Below are positions 41,697 through 48,605 of a stretch of 48,605 nt of DNA, piece by piece. Position numbers and translations under genes: made by a program. The DNA is taken from NCBI GenBank assembly GCA_937966115.1, contig CALCKX010000071.1:1-48605 (forward strand). Direction: 5' to 3'. This stretch comes from an uncultured Chloracidobacterium sp. (GTDB taxonomy: Bacteria > Acidobacteriota > Blastocatellia > Chloracidobacteriales > Chloracidobacteriaceae). Within the stretch, counting starts at the first letter, position 1. Every line of letters begins with the position of its first letter. Under the pieces are notes generated by a model. The model saw only the letters and a program-made list of their open reading frames with translations, ran no database searches and was not told the origin of the DNA.

Positions 41697-41750
41697 TGCG
41701 GCTCCTTGAAATGTCATTCAATCTTGCCAGACCCGCCGCGGCGCCGCACC

Positions 41751-43784
41751 ATGCGCGGCATGAAACGTCTCTGGCTTTCTTGTTCTATCACGCTTCTCGC
41801 TTGCCTGGCGCTAGCGTCGTCAACGGCGTCCCGAACGGCGAGTTCCTGGACTATGGCGACACGCTCCACGCTGCAAACGGGACCGATTCGCGCCCCTGAG
41901 CTGGAAGGCGGCGTCGGGTGGCTCAACGCGCCAGGCCCGCTATCGCTCGCGGCGCTGCGCGGGAAAGTCGTCCTGCTCGACTTCTGGACCTATTGCTGCA
42001 TCAACTGCATGCACGTCATCCCCGACCTCAAGGCGCTCGAAGCCAAGTATCCCAATGAGCTGATCGTCATCGGCGTTCACTCGGCCAAGTTCACGAATGA
42101 GAAGGACACCAACAGCATCCGGCAGGCGATAGCGCGCTATGACATTCAGCACCCGGTTGTCAATGACGCCAATTTCGCCATCTGGAACGCCTACGCCGTC
42201 CGCGCCTGGCCGACGCTGACGCTGATTACGCCCGACGGCTACGTGGCGAGCCAGTATTCCGGCGAAGGCCACTATGCAGCCCTCGACCGCGACATCGCGG
42301 CCATCATCGCCGAGGCGAAGCGCAAGGGGACGCTCAAGCCGGGGACGCTTGAAACCGCGCTAGAGCCTTTCAAAGAGCCTGACCGCCCGCTGCGCTTCCC
42401 AGGCAAGGTGCACGCCGACGCGGCGAGTCGGCGCGTGTTTATCGCCGACACCGGCCATCATCGCGTCGTCGTCGCCGGCTTTGACGGAATGGTTTTGGAC
42501 ACCATTGGCTCCGGCGCGCCCGGGGCGCGGAACGGGCCGTACAGCTTCGCCGAGTTTCGCCATCCGCAGGGACTGGCGCTCGACGGGGACTTTCTCTATG
42601 TCGCCGATACCGGCAATCACCTCATTCGGCGCGTCAACCTCAAGACCAAGGAAGTTGAAACCGTCGCCGGCACGGGCAAAAATGAGCGCGGCGCCCAGAT
42701 GGGGTTGGGAACGAGCATTGGGCTTAGCTCGCCGTGGGACCTTGCTATCCACGAGCGAACCCTGTTCATCGCCATGGCGGGGGCGCACCAGATCTGGCAA
42801 TACAACCTGGACACCGGCACCATCGGCTGGTACGCCGGCGCGGGCGGCGAAGGCCGCCGGGATGGCGCGCCCGAGGTCGCGCTGTTCGCCCAGCCTTCGG
42901 GACTGGCGACCGACGGCAAGCGGCTGTACGTCGCCGATAGCGAAATCAGCGCCATTCGGGCAATTGACCTTGCCGACGGAAATGTGACGACGCTGGCCGG
43001 CGGCGACTTGTTCGATTTTGGCGATGTCAATGGCAAGGGCGAGAACGCCCGCTTCCAGCATCCGCTTGGCGTGGCGGTGGCCGAGCGGCGGCTATATGTC
43101 GCGGATAGTTACAACCATAAGATTCGCGCCATTGACCTGCGCTCGCGATTCGTCTCGAACCTTATTGGCAGCGGCAAGCCGGGACTGCAAAACGACATCC
43201 CGGCGCTGTTTCACGAGCCGGGCGGCGTGTCCTTCGCTGACGGGAAGCTTTTCGTAGCGGATACAAACAACCACGTCACGCGCGTGGTGGAATTCGAGCC
43301 GACGCGGGTAAGCCTCTTCCCGCTCGACAAGCTCGCCGCGCCGACGCCGGTCAAGCGCAAAGCCGACGCCCTGCCCAACGAGGAGCAAGTCGGCGTGCCA
43401 GCCCAGCGACTCGCGCCGGGGGCGGGCGAAATCATCGTGGATGTCAAGCTGCCGCCAGGCTTCAAGTACGCGCCAGGCGCGGAGCAGCGTTACTTCGTGA
43501 GCATCGAAGCCGGCACGGAAGGCTTCACGGTGCCGGCCAAAGCGATGGCCATCACAGGGGAAAAGCTGCGCTTCCCGGTGACGATCCCCTATGCAGTCAC
43601 GGCAGACGGCATGGGCGCGTTTGACGTGGTGGCGTCCGTCACATACTGCAAGGAAGGCAATGAGGGCTTCTGCGCCGTGACGACCTACCGCTTTCATGTG
43701 CCATTCATCGGCCGCGCCAAGGGCGGCATCAAGCGTCTCGCCCTTCAGAAGCAGATTCCCGCGCCAACGTCCCCGGCGCCGTAG
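41751..43784 (+). CDS. Exported thioredoxin-like / NHL-repeat protein (NHLRC2-like)
   Basis: A 677-residue NHLRC2-like protein. A signal peptide with a lipobox-like LLAC lies at the N-terminus. The thioredoxin-fold domain (about 50-210) has FWTYCCINCMHVIPDL, with the active-site pair Cys83 and Cys86 (CINC) following Cys82. NHL beta-propeller blades run from about 215 to 545 (for example VFIADTGHHRVVV, LYVADTGNHLIRRV, LYVADSYNHKIRAI). The C-terminal domain of about 120 residues resembles a DsbD-like beta sandwich. The ATG 41760 is an alternative start three codons on. It is divergent from copZ and ends near a stem-loop. Confidence 0.88.
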   Translation: MRGMKRLWLSCSITLLACLALASSTASRTASSWTMATRSTLQTGPIRAPELEGGVGWLNAPGPLSLAALRGKVVLLDFWTYCCINCMHVIPDLKALEAKYPNELIVIGVHSAKFTNEKDTNSIRQAIARYDIQHPVVNDANFAIWNAYAVRAWPTLTLITPDGYVASQYSGEGHYAALDRDIAAIIAEAKRKGTLKPGTLETALEPFKEPDRPLRFPGKVHADAASRRVFIADTGHHRVVVAGFDGMVLDTIGSGAPGARNGPYSFAEFRHPQGLALDGDFLYVADTGNHLIRRVNLKTKEVETVAGTGKNERGAQMGLGTSIGLSSPWDLAIHERTLFIAMAGAHQIWQYNLDTGTIGWYAGAGGEGRRDGAPEVALFAQPSGLATDGKRLYVADSEISAIRAIDLADGNVTTLAGGDLFDFGDVNGKGENARFQHPLGVAVAERRLYVADSYNHKIRAIDLRSRFVSNLIGSGKPGLQNDIPALFHEPGGVSFADGKLFVADTNNHVTRVVEFEPTRVSLFPLDKLAAPTPVKRKADALPNEEQVGVPAQRLAPGAGEIIVDVKLPPGFKYAPGAEQRYFVSIEAGTEGFTVPAKAMAITGEKLRFPVTIPYAVTADGMGAFDVVASVTYCKEGNEGFCAVTTYRFHVPFIGRAKGGIKRLALQKQIPAPTSPAP

Positions 43785-43801
43785 CGCGCGTCATCGGCAA
43801 C

Positions 43802-43822
43802 CTGCCCCCGCCAGAGGGGCAG
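43802..43822. terminator. Stem-loop between convergent NHL gene and phaC-like gene
   Basis: CTGCCCC (43802-43808) and GGGGCAG (43816-43822) make a 7-bp stem with a 7-base loop. A second small stem, CGTCGC/GCGACG (43845-43861), follows. Both lie in the 79 bases between two convergent stops and could act as a bidirectional terminator. Confidence 0.4.
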
Positions 43823-43863
43823 CGCTTCGGGAGGGCGACGCCGCCGTCGCTTCCGGCGACGCG

Positions 43864-45078
43864 CTAGCCGGCAAGCCAGGACTGGACGGTTGGCCAAACA
43901 GTCGCCGTCGCGCCTCGCCCAACGGCTAGCGCCAAGTGTCCAAGCGGCGCCCGGCATTCGGCATATCGCTCCGCGGGAAGCCGCTCCGCCAAAGCGGCGG
44001 CGCTGGTCGGGTGGACGACCTGGTCCAATGCGCCAATCACGTTGAGCGTCGGACAGCGAATGTCGTCAATCGCCGCCCGCCGCCCGCCAATCTGGAGCTT
44101 CCCTTCCCACAGAGCGTTTTCTCGGTAGTAAGCGGTCACGAAGTCGGCGTAAAACTGTCCAGGGAGCGCCACGGCGTCCGCCAGCCAGACCTCGACCGCC
44201 AAATGCGTGTCGCGCTCCGCGGCGTCCAGCCAGATCAGCCACGGCTTGGTCGCATAGGCTGCCGGCTTGACGCCGCGAAACGACGCGCTCACCAGCCAGC
44301 CGGGCAGATTCCCAAACACTTTGGCCATCCGTTGCGGATGGAACGTCGGCGCCGTCAGCCAGGCGCGCAGCGGAAGATCGCGCGCGAAGTCCGCCGGCGT
44401 TCCCAGCAGGATGAGGCTGGCCGTCCGCGCCGGCTCGAGCGCGGCGTAGGTTGTCGCCAGGGCGCCGCCCATCGAATACCCAAGCAGATGCGCGGCGCTT
44501 GCGCCCGTCGCGCCGCAGACCGTTTCCACGGCGCGCCCGACGACGCCCACCGCATCCTTCAGCCGCCACCGCCGCGCCGCCGCCTCGGGAACGCCCCAGT
44601 CCAGGGCGAAAACCTCATGACCGTTCGCCGTCAGATAGGCGATGAAGCTGCGTCCGGCATGGAGGTCGAAAATGTAGTGGCGGTTGATGAGCGAGTTGAC
44701 AATGAGCGCCGGCGCGCGCCGCGAAGCGGCGACGCGCCCGCCCGCCGACGGCGGGTAACGGCGCAGCCACGTATGGGCCGTCAGCGGCGCCACCGCGCAG
44801 GGCGTTGTCGCGGTTGGCGGCGCGACGGCGCGCGCCGCCGCCAGCAGCGTCGCCTGCCGCGCTTCCTGGGTCAGGGCCAGGGGATGCCAAGCCGCCGCCG
44901 CGCCGGTCAGCGCCGCCCAGTCGAGCCAGCGATCGAGCGTCCAGCCAGCCGCGCGCGCCAGCGCCGGCTGCCCGGCGACCCGCAGCAGCCAGTCGTCCAG
45001 CTTCCATTGCCAATGCTCGACAAACGCGCTTGGGCGCGGCGCTTCGGTCTTCATTGACTCTTCATGACGATTCTTCAT
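43864..45078 (-). CDS. phaC: PhaC-like PHA synthase / alpha-beta hydrolase with Ser nucleophile
   Basis: A 404-residue protein of the PHA-synthase alpha/beta-hydrolase type. PHA synthases polymerise hydroxyacyl-CoA from a Cys in a lipase-like box GxCxG. Here the box is GYSMG with Ser202, confirmed by codon TCG. The other triad residues look present: Asp352 in GALDQVVHP and His381 in PLGHLAL. INRHYIFDLHAGRSFIAYLTANGHEVFALDWG matches PhaC N-terminal sequence. ATG 45078 overlaps the stop of the PhaE-like gene (ATGA), so it is translationally coupled. It may be a low-activity synthase, a depolymerase-like or an acyltransferase. Context (PhaE-like, phasin, PhaR) supports PHA metabolism. Confidence 0.8.
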   Translation of the reverse strand: MKNRHEESMKTEAPRPSAFVEHWQWKLDDWLLRVAGQPALARAAGWTLDRWLDWAALTGAAAAWHPLALTQEARQATLLAAARAVAPPTATTPCAVAPLTAHTWLRRYPPSAGGRVAASRRAPALIVNSLINRHYIFDLHAGRSFIAYLTANGHEVFALDWGVPEAAARRWRLKDAVGVVGRAVETVCGATGASAAHLLGYSMGGALATTYAALEPARTASLILLGTPADFARDLPLRAWLTAPTFHPQRMAKVFGNLPGWLVSASFRGVKPAAYATKPWLIWLDAAERDTHLAVEVWLADAVALPGQFYADFVTAYYRENALWEGKLQIGGRRAAIDDIRCPTLNVIGALDQVVHPTSAAALAERLPAERYAECRAPLGHLALAVGRGATATVWPTVQSWLAG

Positions 45079-45082
45079 GACG
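45060..45082. repeat. Direct repeat at the phaE/phaC junction
   Basis: CTTCATGACG occurs at 45060-45069 and 45073-45082, period 13. The second copy contains the minus-strand overlap TCAT where phaE stops and phaC starts; the first copy carries an out-of-frame extra CAT (ATG). Confidence 0.75.
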
Positions 45083-45572
45083 CGGATTCAGCGTCGGCGG
45101 AACTCGCGGCGGCGCCCGCAGCCGACTTGCGCGCCGCCCGCTTGCGACCGGACGGGGCGACGCTCTTCCGGCCGGGCGCCTTGCGCTCGACAGTCGCGGC
45201 TTTTCGCTCGACAGTCTTGGGCGTGGCTATCGTGCGCGCGGCGCGCTTCGGCGGCGGCGCGTCTTCCCGGACAAGTTGCGCCGTCAGCTCGTCCAGCCGG
45301 TCATGAAGCGCCGTCAGCTTGTGGTCGAGCGCGGCAATTTCCTCGCGCGTCGGGAGGTTAACCATCCGCAGCCCAAGCCCGGTCAGCGCCCGCAGGCGCT
45401 CCAGGAGCGTTAGCGCGCCATTGATGTAGAGCGCTACCGGGCGTAAAAACCAGGGACTCCGCAGCAGCGCGTCCCACTGGGTCGCCGAAGCTCGGGCGAG
45501 CGTGTCATACAGCGCTTGCGGCAACGGCTTGGCGGGCCGGCGCGGCTTTGGGTCGGCAGCGGCTTTGGCCAT
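45075..45572 (-). CDS. PhaE-like PHA granule protein with Lys/Ala-rich tail
   Basis: A 165-residue protein. The N-terminal 110 residues (LYDTLARASATQWDALLRSP, then NLPTREEIAALDHKLTALHDRLDEL) resemble the C-terminal region of class III PhaE synthase subunits and phasins, ending in a short coiled coil. The last 55 residues are a basic tail rich in Lys, Ala and Arg (RAARTIATPKTVERKAATVERK) like histone H1 or the tails of PhaF/PhaM, which tie PHA granules to DNA. The gene is translationally coupled to the phaC-like gene downstream. Whether it is a synthase subunit or a granule-segregation phasin is open. Confidence 0.75.
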   Translation of the reverse strand: MAKAAADPKPRRPAKPLPQALYDTLARASATQWDALLRSPWFLRPVALYINGALTLLERLRALTGLGLRMVNLPTREEIAALDHKLTALHDRLDELTAQLVREDAPPPKRAARTIATPKTVERKAATVERKAPGRKSVAPSGRKRAARKSAAGAAASSADAESAS

Positions 45573-45671
45573 AGCCGTAAGCCTCGAAAGTATGGAGGTT
45601 GGAAAATGCGGCGGCGCTCATCGGCGTCAGAGCCAGCCAGATCAGCGCCGCCGGGAATGTCACTCGGGATT

Positions 45672-46046
45672 CTACTTGACGAGCTGGCTAACTGGAAACG
45701 CCATCAGCTCCATTTGCTTACGCAGACTTTCGCTGACCAGCGCGTTCCATTGCTCGAGCGTGGCGCGCATGGCGTCGTTGCCGGCGACCACGACTTCGCG
45801 GGCGGCGTCGCCGGCGGCGGCCGTCGTTCGGTCGGCTCCGGCGATCATGGTCATCGTCGATTTGAGGACCTCTTCCTGGACGGCCAGGCTCGCGCGCAGG
45901 CTCGTGAAAGCGACGCTGCGCGTCGCCGCGGCGGCATCCAGCATGGCATCCGTCGCGGACTGCATCGCCTTGGTCATGGGATCTATCAGGGTCGGCTGCC
46001 GCTCGGCAGCTCCGTTGGCTTTGTCGGTTGGCTTTGGCTGCGCCAT
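45672..46046 (-). CDS. Phasin-like protein
   Basis: A 124-residue helical protein that fits the phasin (PHA granule-surface) family. Amphipathic helices run through [40 protein letters not shown] and NDAMRATLEQWNALVSESLRKQ, with a hydrophobic end. ATG 46046 gives MAQPKPTDK; the longer frame from 46148 runs into the promoter. A TTGACA-type promoter sits about 50 bases upstream. It is the first gene of the leftward set phasin, phaE-like, phaC-like, and is divergent from phaR. Confidence 0.75.
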   Translation of the reverse strand: MAQPKPTDKANGAAERQPTLIDPMTKAMQSATDAMLDAAAATRSVAFTSLRASLAVQEEVLKSTMTMIAGADRTTAAAGDAAREVVVAGNDAMRATLEQWNALVSESLRKQMELMAFPVSQLVK

Positions 46047-46098
46047 AGCTTTAGGGTACTCCTCGTCGAAAAAGGTCAAGGCCGGTTGGCTGGCCTCG

Positions 46099-46127
46099 AC
46101 GCTACCCCCTATAACGCGGCGTGTCAA
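46099..46127 (-). promoter_or_regulatory. Phasin-operon promoter
   Basis: On the minus strand TTGACA (46127-46122), 17 bases, TAGCGT (46104-46099). The expected start is near 46092, about 46 bases ahead of the phasin ATG. The 276-base gap between phasin and phaR is markedly AT-rich compared with the rest of the window. Confidence 0.55.
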
Positions 46128-46233
46128 TGCTTTTTTTCGCGCTTGCACAAAAAAGACTTCAAATTATTGGTATGAAAAGCTTTAGATTACAGCAATTCTC
46201 ATCAATGAAAGAGCTTTCGGCTAAAATGACGCG

Positions 46234-46249
46234 CTTTTGCATCTGCAAA
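46234..46249. promoter_or_regulatory. Candidate PhaR operator in the phasin-phaR gap
   Basis: TTTTGCA-TC-TGCAAAA is a perfect 7-2-7 dyad (46234-46249) in the AT-rich divergent region. PhaR of Paracoccus and Rhodobacter is reported to bind TGC-containing dyads (CTGC-N3-4-GCAG type). This dyad has TGC/GCA half sites and lies upstream of both phaR and the phasin. The link is inferred. Confidence 0.4.
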
Positions 46250-46322
46250 ATTCAAAACAAAGCTTTGCTCTTCAGCATTTTAAGAAAAGGCTATTGACGA
46301 GCTTCAAGCTGATTGCGTAAAC

Positions 46323-46853
46323 ATGATCATGACGCGAAGCACGCCCATGCATAACGCGCTCACCATCAAGCGGTATGGCAACCGGCGGCTTTACGACACG
46401 GAATCCGGCGGCTACCTGACCAATCAGGATGTCATTGACATCATCCGGCAGGGGCGCGATATCCGCGTCGTGGACTCCCGCACCGGCGAGGACATCACCA
46501 AAATGGTGCTGGTCAACATCATCCTTGAAGAGGAAAAGCTTCGGCGGAACCTCCTGCCGGTGTCGTTTCTCTTTCAGCTCATCCGCTTACAGGGCGAAAC
46601 CCTGCAGGACTTTTTCCAAAACTACCTCACGGCGAGCCTGGAAGCCTATCTCAAGACGCGCCAGGAGTTTGATCGACGCTTCCGCGAGTGGCTCGACCTT
46701 GGCGCGGCCATGACGGAGTTCGCCAAGCCGCCGCAGCCCCTTGACGCGACCGATGCCGCGGGCGGCGCCGCGCCGGAGCGCGCCGCGCCGCGTCGGACGC
46801 CGCGCAAGACCGCCCCGAAACGTCGCTCCAAATCCTCGTCCAAGCCCTCATGA
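46323..46853 (+). CDS. phaR: Polyhydroxyalkanoate synthesis regulator PhaR
   Basis: A 176-residue repressor of PHA genes. The N-terminal PHB/PHA accumulation DNA-binding domain is clear: IKRYGNRRLYDTESGGYLT, VIDIIRQGRDIRVVDSRTGEDIT, then the PHB_acc_N-type LILEEEK region. The middle LPVSFLFQLIRLQGETLQDFFQNYL is the granule/PHB-binding segment. The C-terminus is basic and Pro/Ala-rich. ATG 46323 is used; another ATG follows at 46329. Its stop overlaps the start of the acyl-CoA synthetase (ATGA). Confidence 0.93.
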   Translation: MIMTRSTPMHNALTIKRYGNRRLYDTESGGYLTNQDVIDIIRQGRDIRVVDSRTGEDITKMVLVNIILEEEKLRRNLLPVSFLFQLIRLQGETLQDFFQNYLTASLEAYLKTRQEFDRRFREWLDLGAAMTEFAKPPQPLDATDAAGGAAPERAAPRRTPRKTAPKRRSKSSSKPS

Positions 46854-48394
46854 CGCCCGCAACGCCGCCTTCCCCGATAAACTGGCTGGCGACACGCGCC
46901 CGCCTGTCGCCGGATGCGACGGCGCTCATAGATGCCGCGCAGGCGGACTCGCCGATGACCTATGGGGCTTGGTTTCAGCGCGTCAACCAGACGGCGCGCT
47001 TCCTGCGCGACCGGCTAGGCGTCACGCCGGGTGATCGCGTGGCTGTCCTGGCGCGCAATCGGATTGAGTACCTTGACGTATGGTTTGCGCTCGGCGCCAT
47101 CGGCGGCGTTCTTCAAAATCTCAACTGGCGACTGAGCCGACGCGAGCTATCGGCGATTATCGCCGACGCCGCGCCGACCGCCCTGCTCTACGACGCCCCG
47201 CATGCGGCATTGGCGGCTGAACTCGTCGCCGACCAGTCGCGCCCTCTGCAATGCGTCGCCTTTGACGCGCCCGCCGCCGGGCTGGCATTTTCCGAGCGCG
47301 CCGCCTTCTCCGACGAAGCCCTGCCGCCGCCGCCCATCGCCGCCGAAGCGCCCTGGGTGATCTGCTACACCGGCGGCTCGACGGGGACGCCCAAGGGAGC
47401 GATGCTCTCCCACCGCGCTGTGTTCGCCAACGCCGTCAACACCGTGCTGTCCTGGGGACTGCGGCCCGATGACGTGACGCTCCTTGACGCGCCGCTCTTT
47501 CACGCCGGCGGACTCAACGTGTTGACCGCGCCGCTGGTCGCCATCGGCGGCGCCAGCATCGTCACGGGCGGCTTCGCGCCTGACCAGACCTTTGACGCCA
47601 TCGAGCGTCACGGCGTCACCATCCTGTTCGGCGTCCCGACGATGTTCATCGAGCTTCAGCGCCATCCGCGCTGGGCGACCGCCGACTTCAGCCGTCTGCG
47701 CTTCGTCATCAGCGGCGGCGCGCCCTGCCCGATGAGTGTCTTTGAGGCTTTTTGGGCGCGGGGCGTCGCGTTCAAAACCGGCTATGGGCTGACCGAAGCC
47801 GGTCCGAACAACTTCTGGCTTCCCGCGGAGCAGGTCCGGCGCAAGCCTGGCGCGGTGGGCTATCCGCTCTGGTCGGTCGAAGCGCGGGTTATTCGCTCAG
47901 ACGGCGCCGAGACCAACCCCGATGAAGTCGGCGAGCTGTGTCTGCGCGGGCCGCACCTGTTTTCCGGCTACTGGAACAACCCGCCCGCGACCGCCGCGGC
48001 GGTGGACGCCGACGGCTGGCTGCACACCGGCGACCTGGCGACGCGTGACGCCGACGGCTGTTTCCGCATTGTCGGCCGTCTCAAGGACATGTTCATTTCA
48101 GGCGGCGAAAACGTCTATCCGGCCGAAGTCGAAAGCGTCCTGCACGAGCATCCGTCTGTGATCGAGGCGGCGGTGATCGGCATCCCCGATCCCAAGTGGG
48201 GCGAAGTCGGCGCGGCGTTTCTCGTTCTGGCGGCAGAAACCGGCGACGACGAGCTGACGGCGTTCTGCCGAGCGCGGCTGGCAGGCTACAAGGTGCCGAA
48301 ACGTTTCGCGCGCCTCGCGGCGCTGCCCCGCACCGGCGCGCACAAGGTTGACAAACTGGCGCTCCGCCGCCACATCACCGAAGAAAGGGCGTAA
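46850..48394 (+). CDS. Acyl-CoA synthetase (AMP-forming, class I adenylate-forming enzyme)
   Basis: A 514-residue ligase that activates a carboxylic acid with ATP and CoA. The AMP/P-loop motif YTGGSTGTPKGAML (near 174-187) and the later GYGLTEAGPNNF, GELCLRGPHLFSGYWNNP, DGWLHTGDLATRD and GRLKDMFISGGENVYPAEVE motifs are all present. The fatty-acid/long-chain type is likely from overall likeness, but the substrate is uncertain. ATG 46850 overlaps the phaR stop. Coupling to phaR suggests it supplies acyl-CoA related to PHA turnover. A hydrolase gene starts 3 bases after its stop. Confidence 0.92.
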   Translation: MTPATPPSPINWLATRARLSPDATALIDAAQADSPMTYGAWFQRVNQTARFLRDRLGVTPGDRVAVLARNRIEYLDVWFALGAIGGVLQNLNWRLSRRELSAIIADAAPTALLYDAPHAALAAELVADQSRPLQCVAFDAPAAGLAFSERAAFSDEALPPPPIAAEAPWVICYTGGSTGTPKGAMLSHRAVFANAVNTVLSWGLRPDDVTLLDAPLFHAGGLNVLTAPLVAIGGASIVTGGFAPDQTFDAIERHGVTILFGVPTMFIELQRHPRWATADFSRLRFVISGGAPCPMSVFEAFWARGVAFKTGYGLTEAGPNNFWLPAEQVRRKPGAVGYPLWSVEARVIRSDGAETNPDEVGELCLRGPHLFSGYWNNPPATAAAVDADGWLHTGDLATRDADGCFRIVGRLKDMFISGGENVYPAEVESVLHEHPSVIEAAVIGIPDPKWGEVGAAFLVLAAETGDDELTAFCRARLAGYKVPKRFARLAALPRTGAHKVDKLALRRHITEERA

Positions 48395-48397
48395 CGC

Positions 48398-48605
48398 ATG
48401 CCATACGTCACGACCAATGGCATCAACCTCTACGTCGAAGACACCGGCGGCGACCTGCCGCCGGTCTTGCTCATCGCCGGCCTGGGCTATGACGAGTGGT
48501 TCTGGACGGAAACGGTCGTGCCGTTGCTGCGCAACCGCTACCGTTTGATTACCCCGGCCAATCGCGGCGCAGGGCGCAGCGACAAGCCCCCCGGACCTTA
48601 CACGA
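48398..48605 (+). CDS. Alpha/beta hydrolase, 3' end cut by window
   Basis: The first 69 codons of an alpha/beta-hydrolase-fold protein. It begins MPYVTTNGINLYVEDTGG, followed by VLLIAGLGYDEWFW (oxyanion-loop strand) and ITPANRGAGRSDKP, which is the loop before helix A in such enzymes. AAAGGG lies upstream of ATG 48398. It runs on past the window, so the catalytic Ser is not seen. It is co-directional with and 3 bases after the acyl-CoA synthetase. A role in PHA or ester hydrolysis is only suggested by position. Confidence 0.8.
   Translation, partial: MPYVTTNGINLYVEDTGGDLPPVLLIAGLGYDEWFWTETVVPLLRNRYRLITPANRGAGRSDKPPGPYT

Overview
This is a high-GC bacterial chromosome segment, densely coded on both strands, with no rRNA, tRNA, insertion sequence, prophage or CRISPR array that I can see. 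Large multidomain Ser/Thr kinases, a TPR-receiver-DUF4388 protein, an NHLRC2-like thioredoxin/NHL protein and many Ala/Pro-rich proteins suggest Acidobacteriota, perhaps the Blastocatellia/Chloracidobacterium side. That assignment is inference from gene content only. No gap between genes exceeds 300 bases.

Layout. 1-474: end of a molybdenum hydroxylase [2Fe-2S] subunit. 709-3700: a glycine-rich membrane-anchored protein, an unknown protein and two Cys-rich exported proteins. 3787-7053 (minus): an RluD-type pseudouridine synthase, a zinc-ribbon protein, a thioredoxin-fold peroxiredoxin-like gene with an in-frame UGA at its active-site Cys, and an unknown protein. 7333-12666: a 1777-residue kinase/AAA/GAF/phosphatase fusion. 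12712-18927: an ABC exporter, prfB with its programmed frameshift, and ftsK. 19160-22838: gap, a DUF1772-like membrane protein, an SDR, an EfpL-like elongation factor P and an A-type Fe-S carrier. 22975-29368 (minus): TerB-like protein, membrane Ser/Thr kinase, exported double nuclease-fold protein, esterase and TPR-receiver-DUF4388 regulator. 29616-36210: cupin, nicotinate phosphoribosyltransferase, DUF427 protein, FliR/SctT homologue, hybrid histidine kinase and MsrQ-like protein. 36310-43784: feoA-feoA-feoB behind a Fur-box-like promoter, copZ-copA, and a thioredoxin/NHL lipoprotein. 43864-48605: a polyhydroxyalkanoate (PHA) locus with a PhaC-like protein, PhaE-like protein, phasin and PhaR, then an acyl-CoA synthetase and the start of an alpha/beta hydrolase.

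The most interesting signal is at 6030-6554. A redoxin gene is interrupted only by a UGA that replaces the first Cys of a CPFC motif. Immediately downstream is a two-stem hairpin whose apical loop carries GGUC at nearly the same distance from the UGA as in the E. coli fdhF SECIS. I read it as a selenoprotein (UxxC). A second recoding site, the prfB +1 frameshift, lies about 8.5 kb away. Other points of note are a PhaC-like enzyme with Ser at the usual Cys nucleophile, a PhaE-like protein with a histone-like tail, an EfpL-type Arg loop in the EF-P, and repeated short tandem duplications at gene boundaries.
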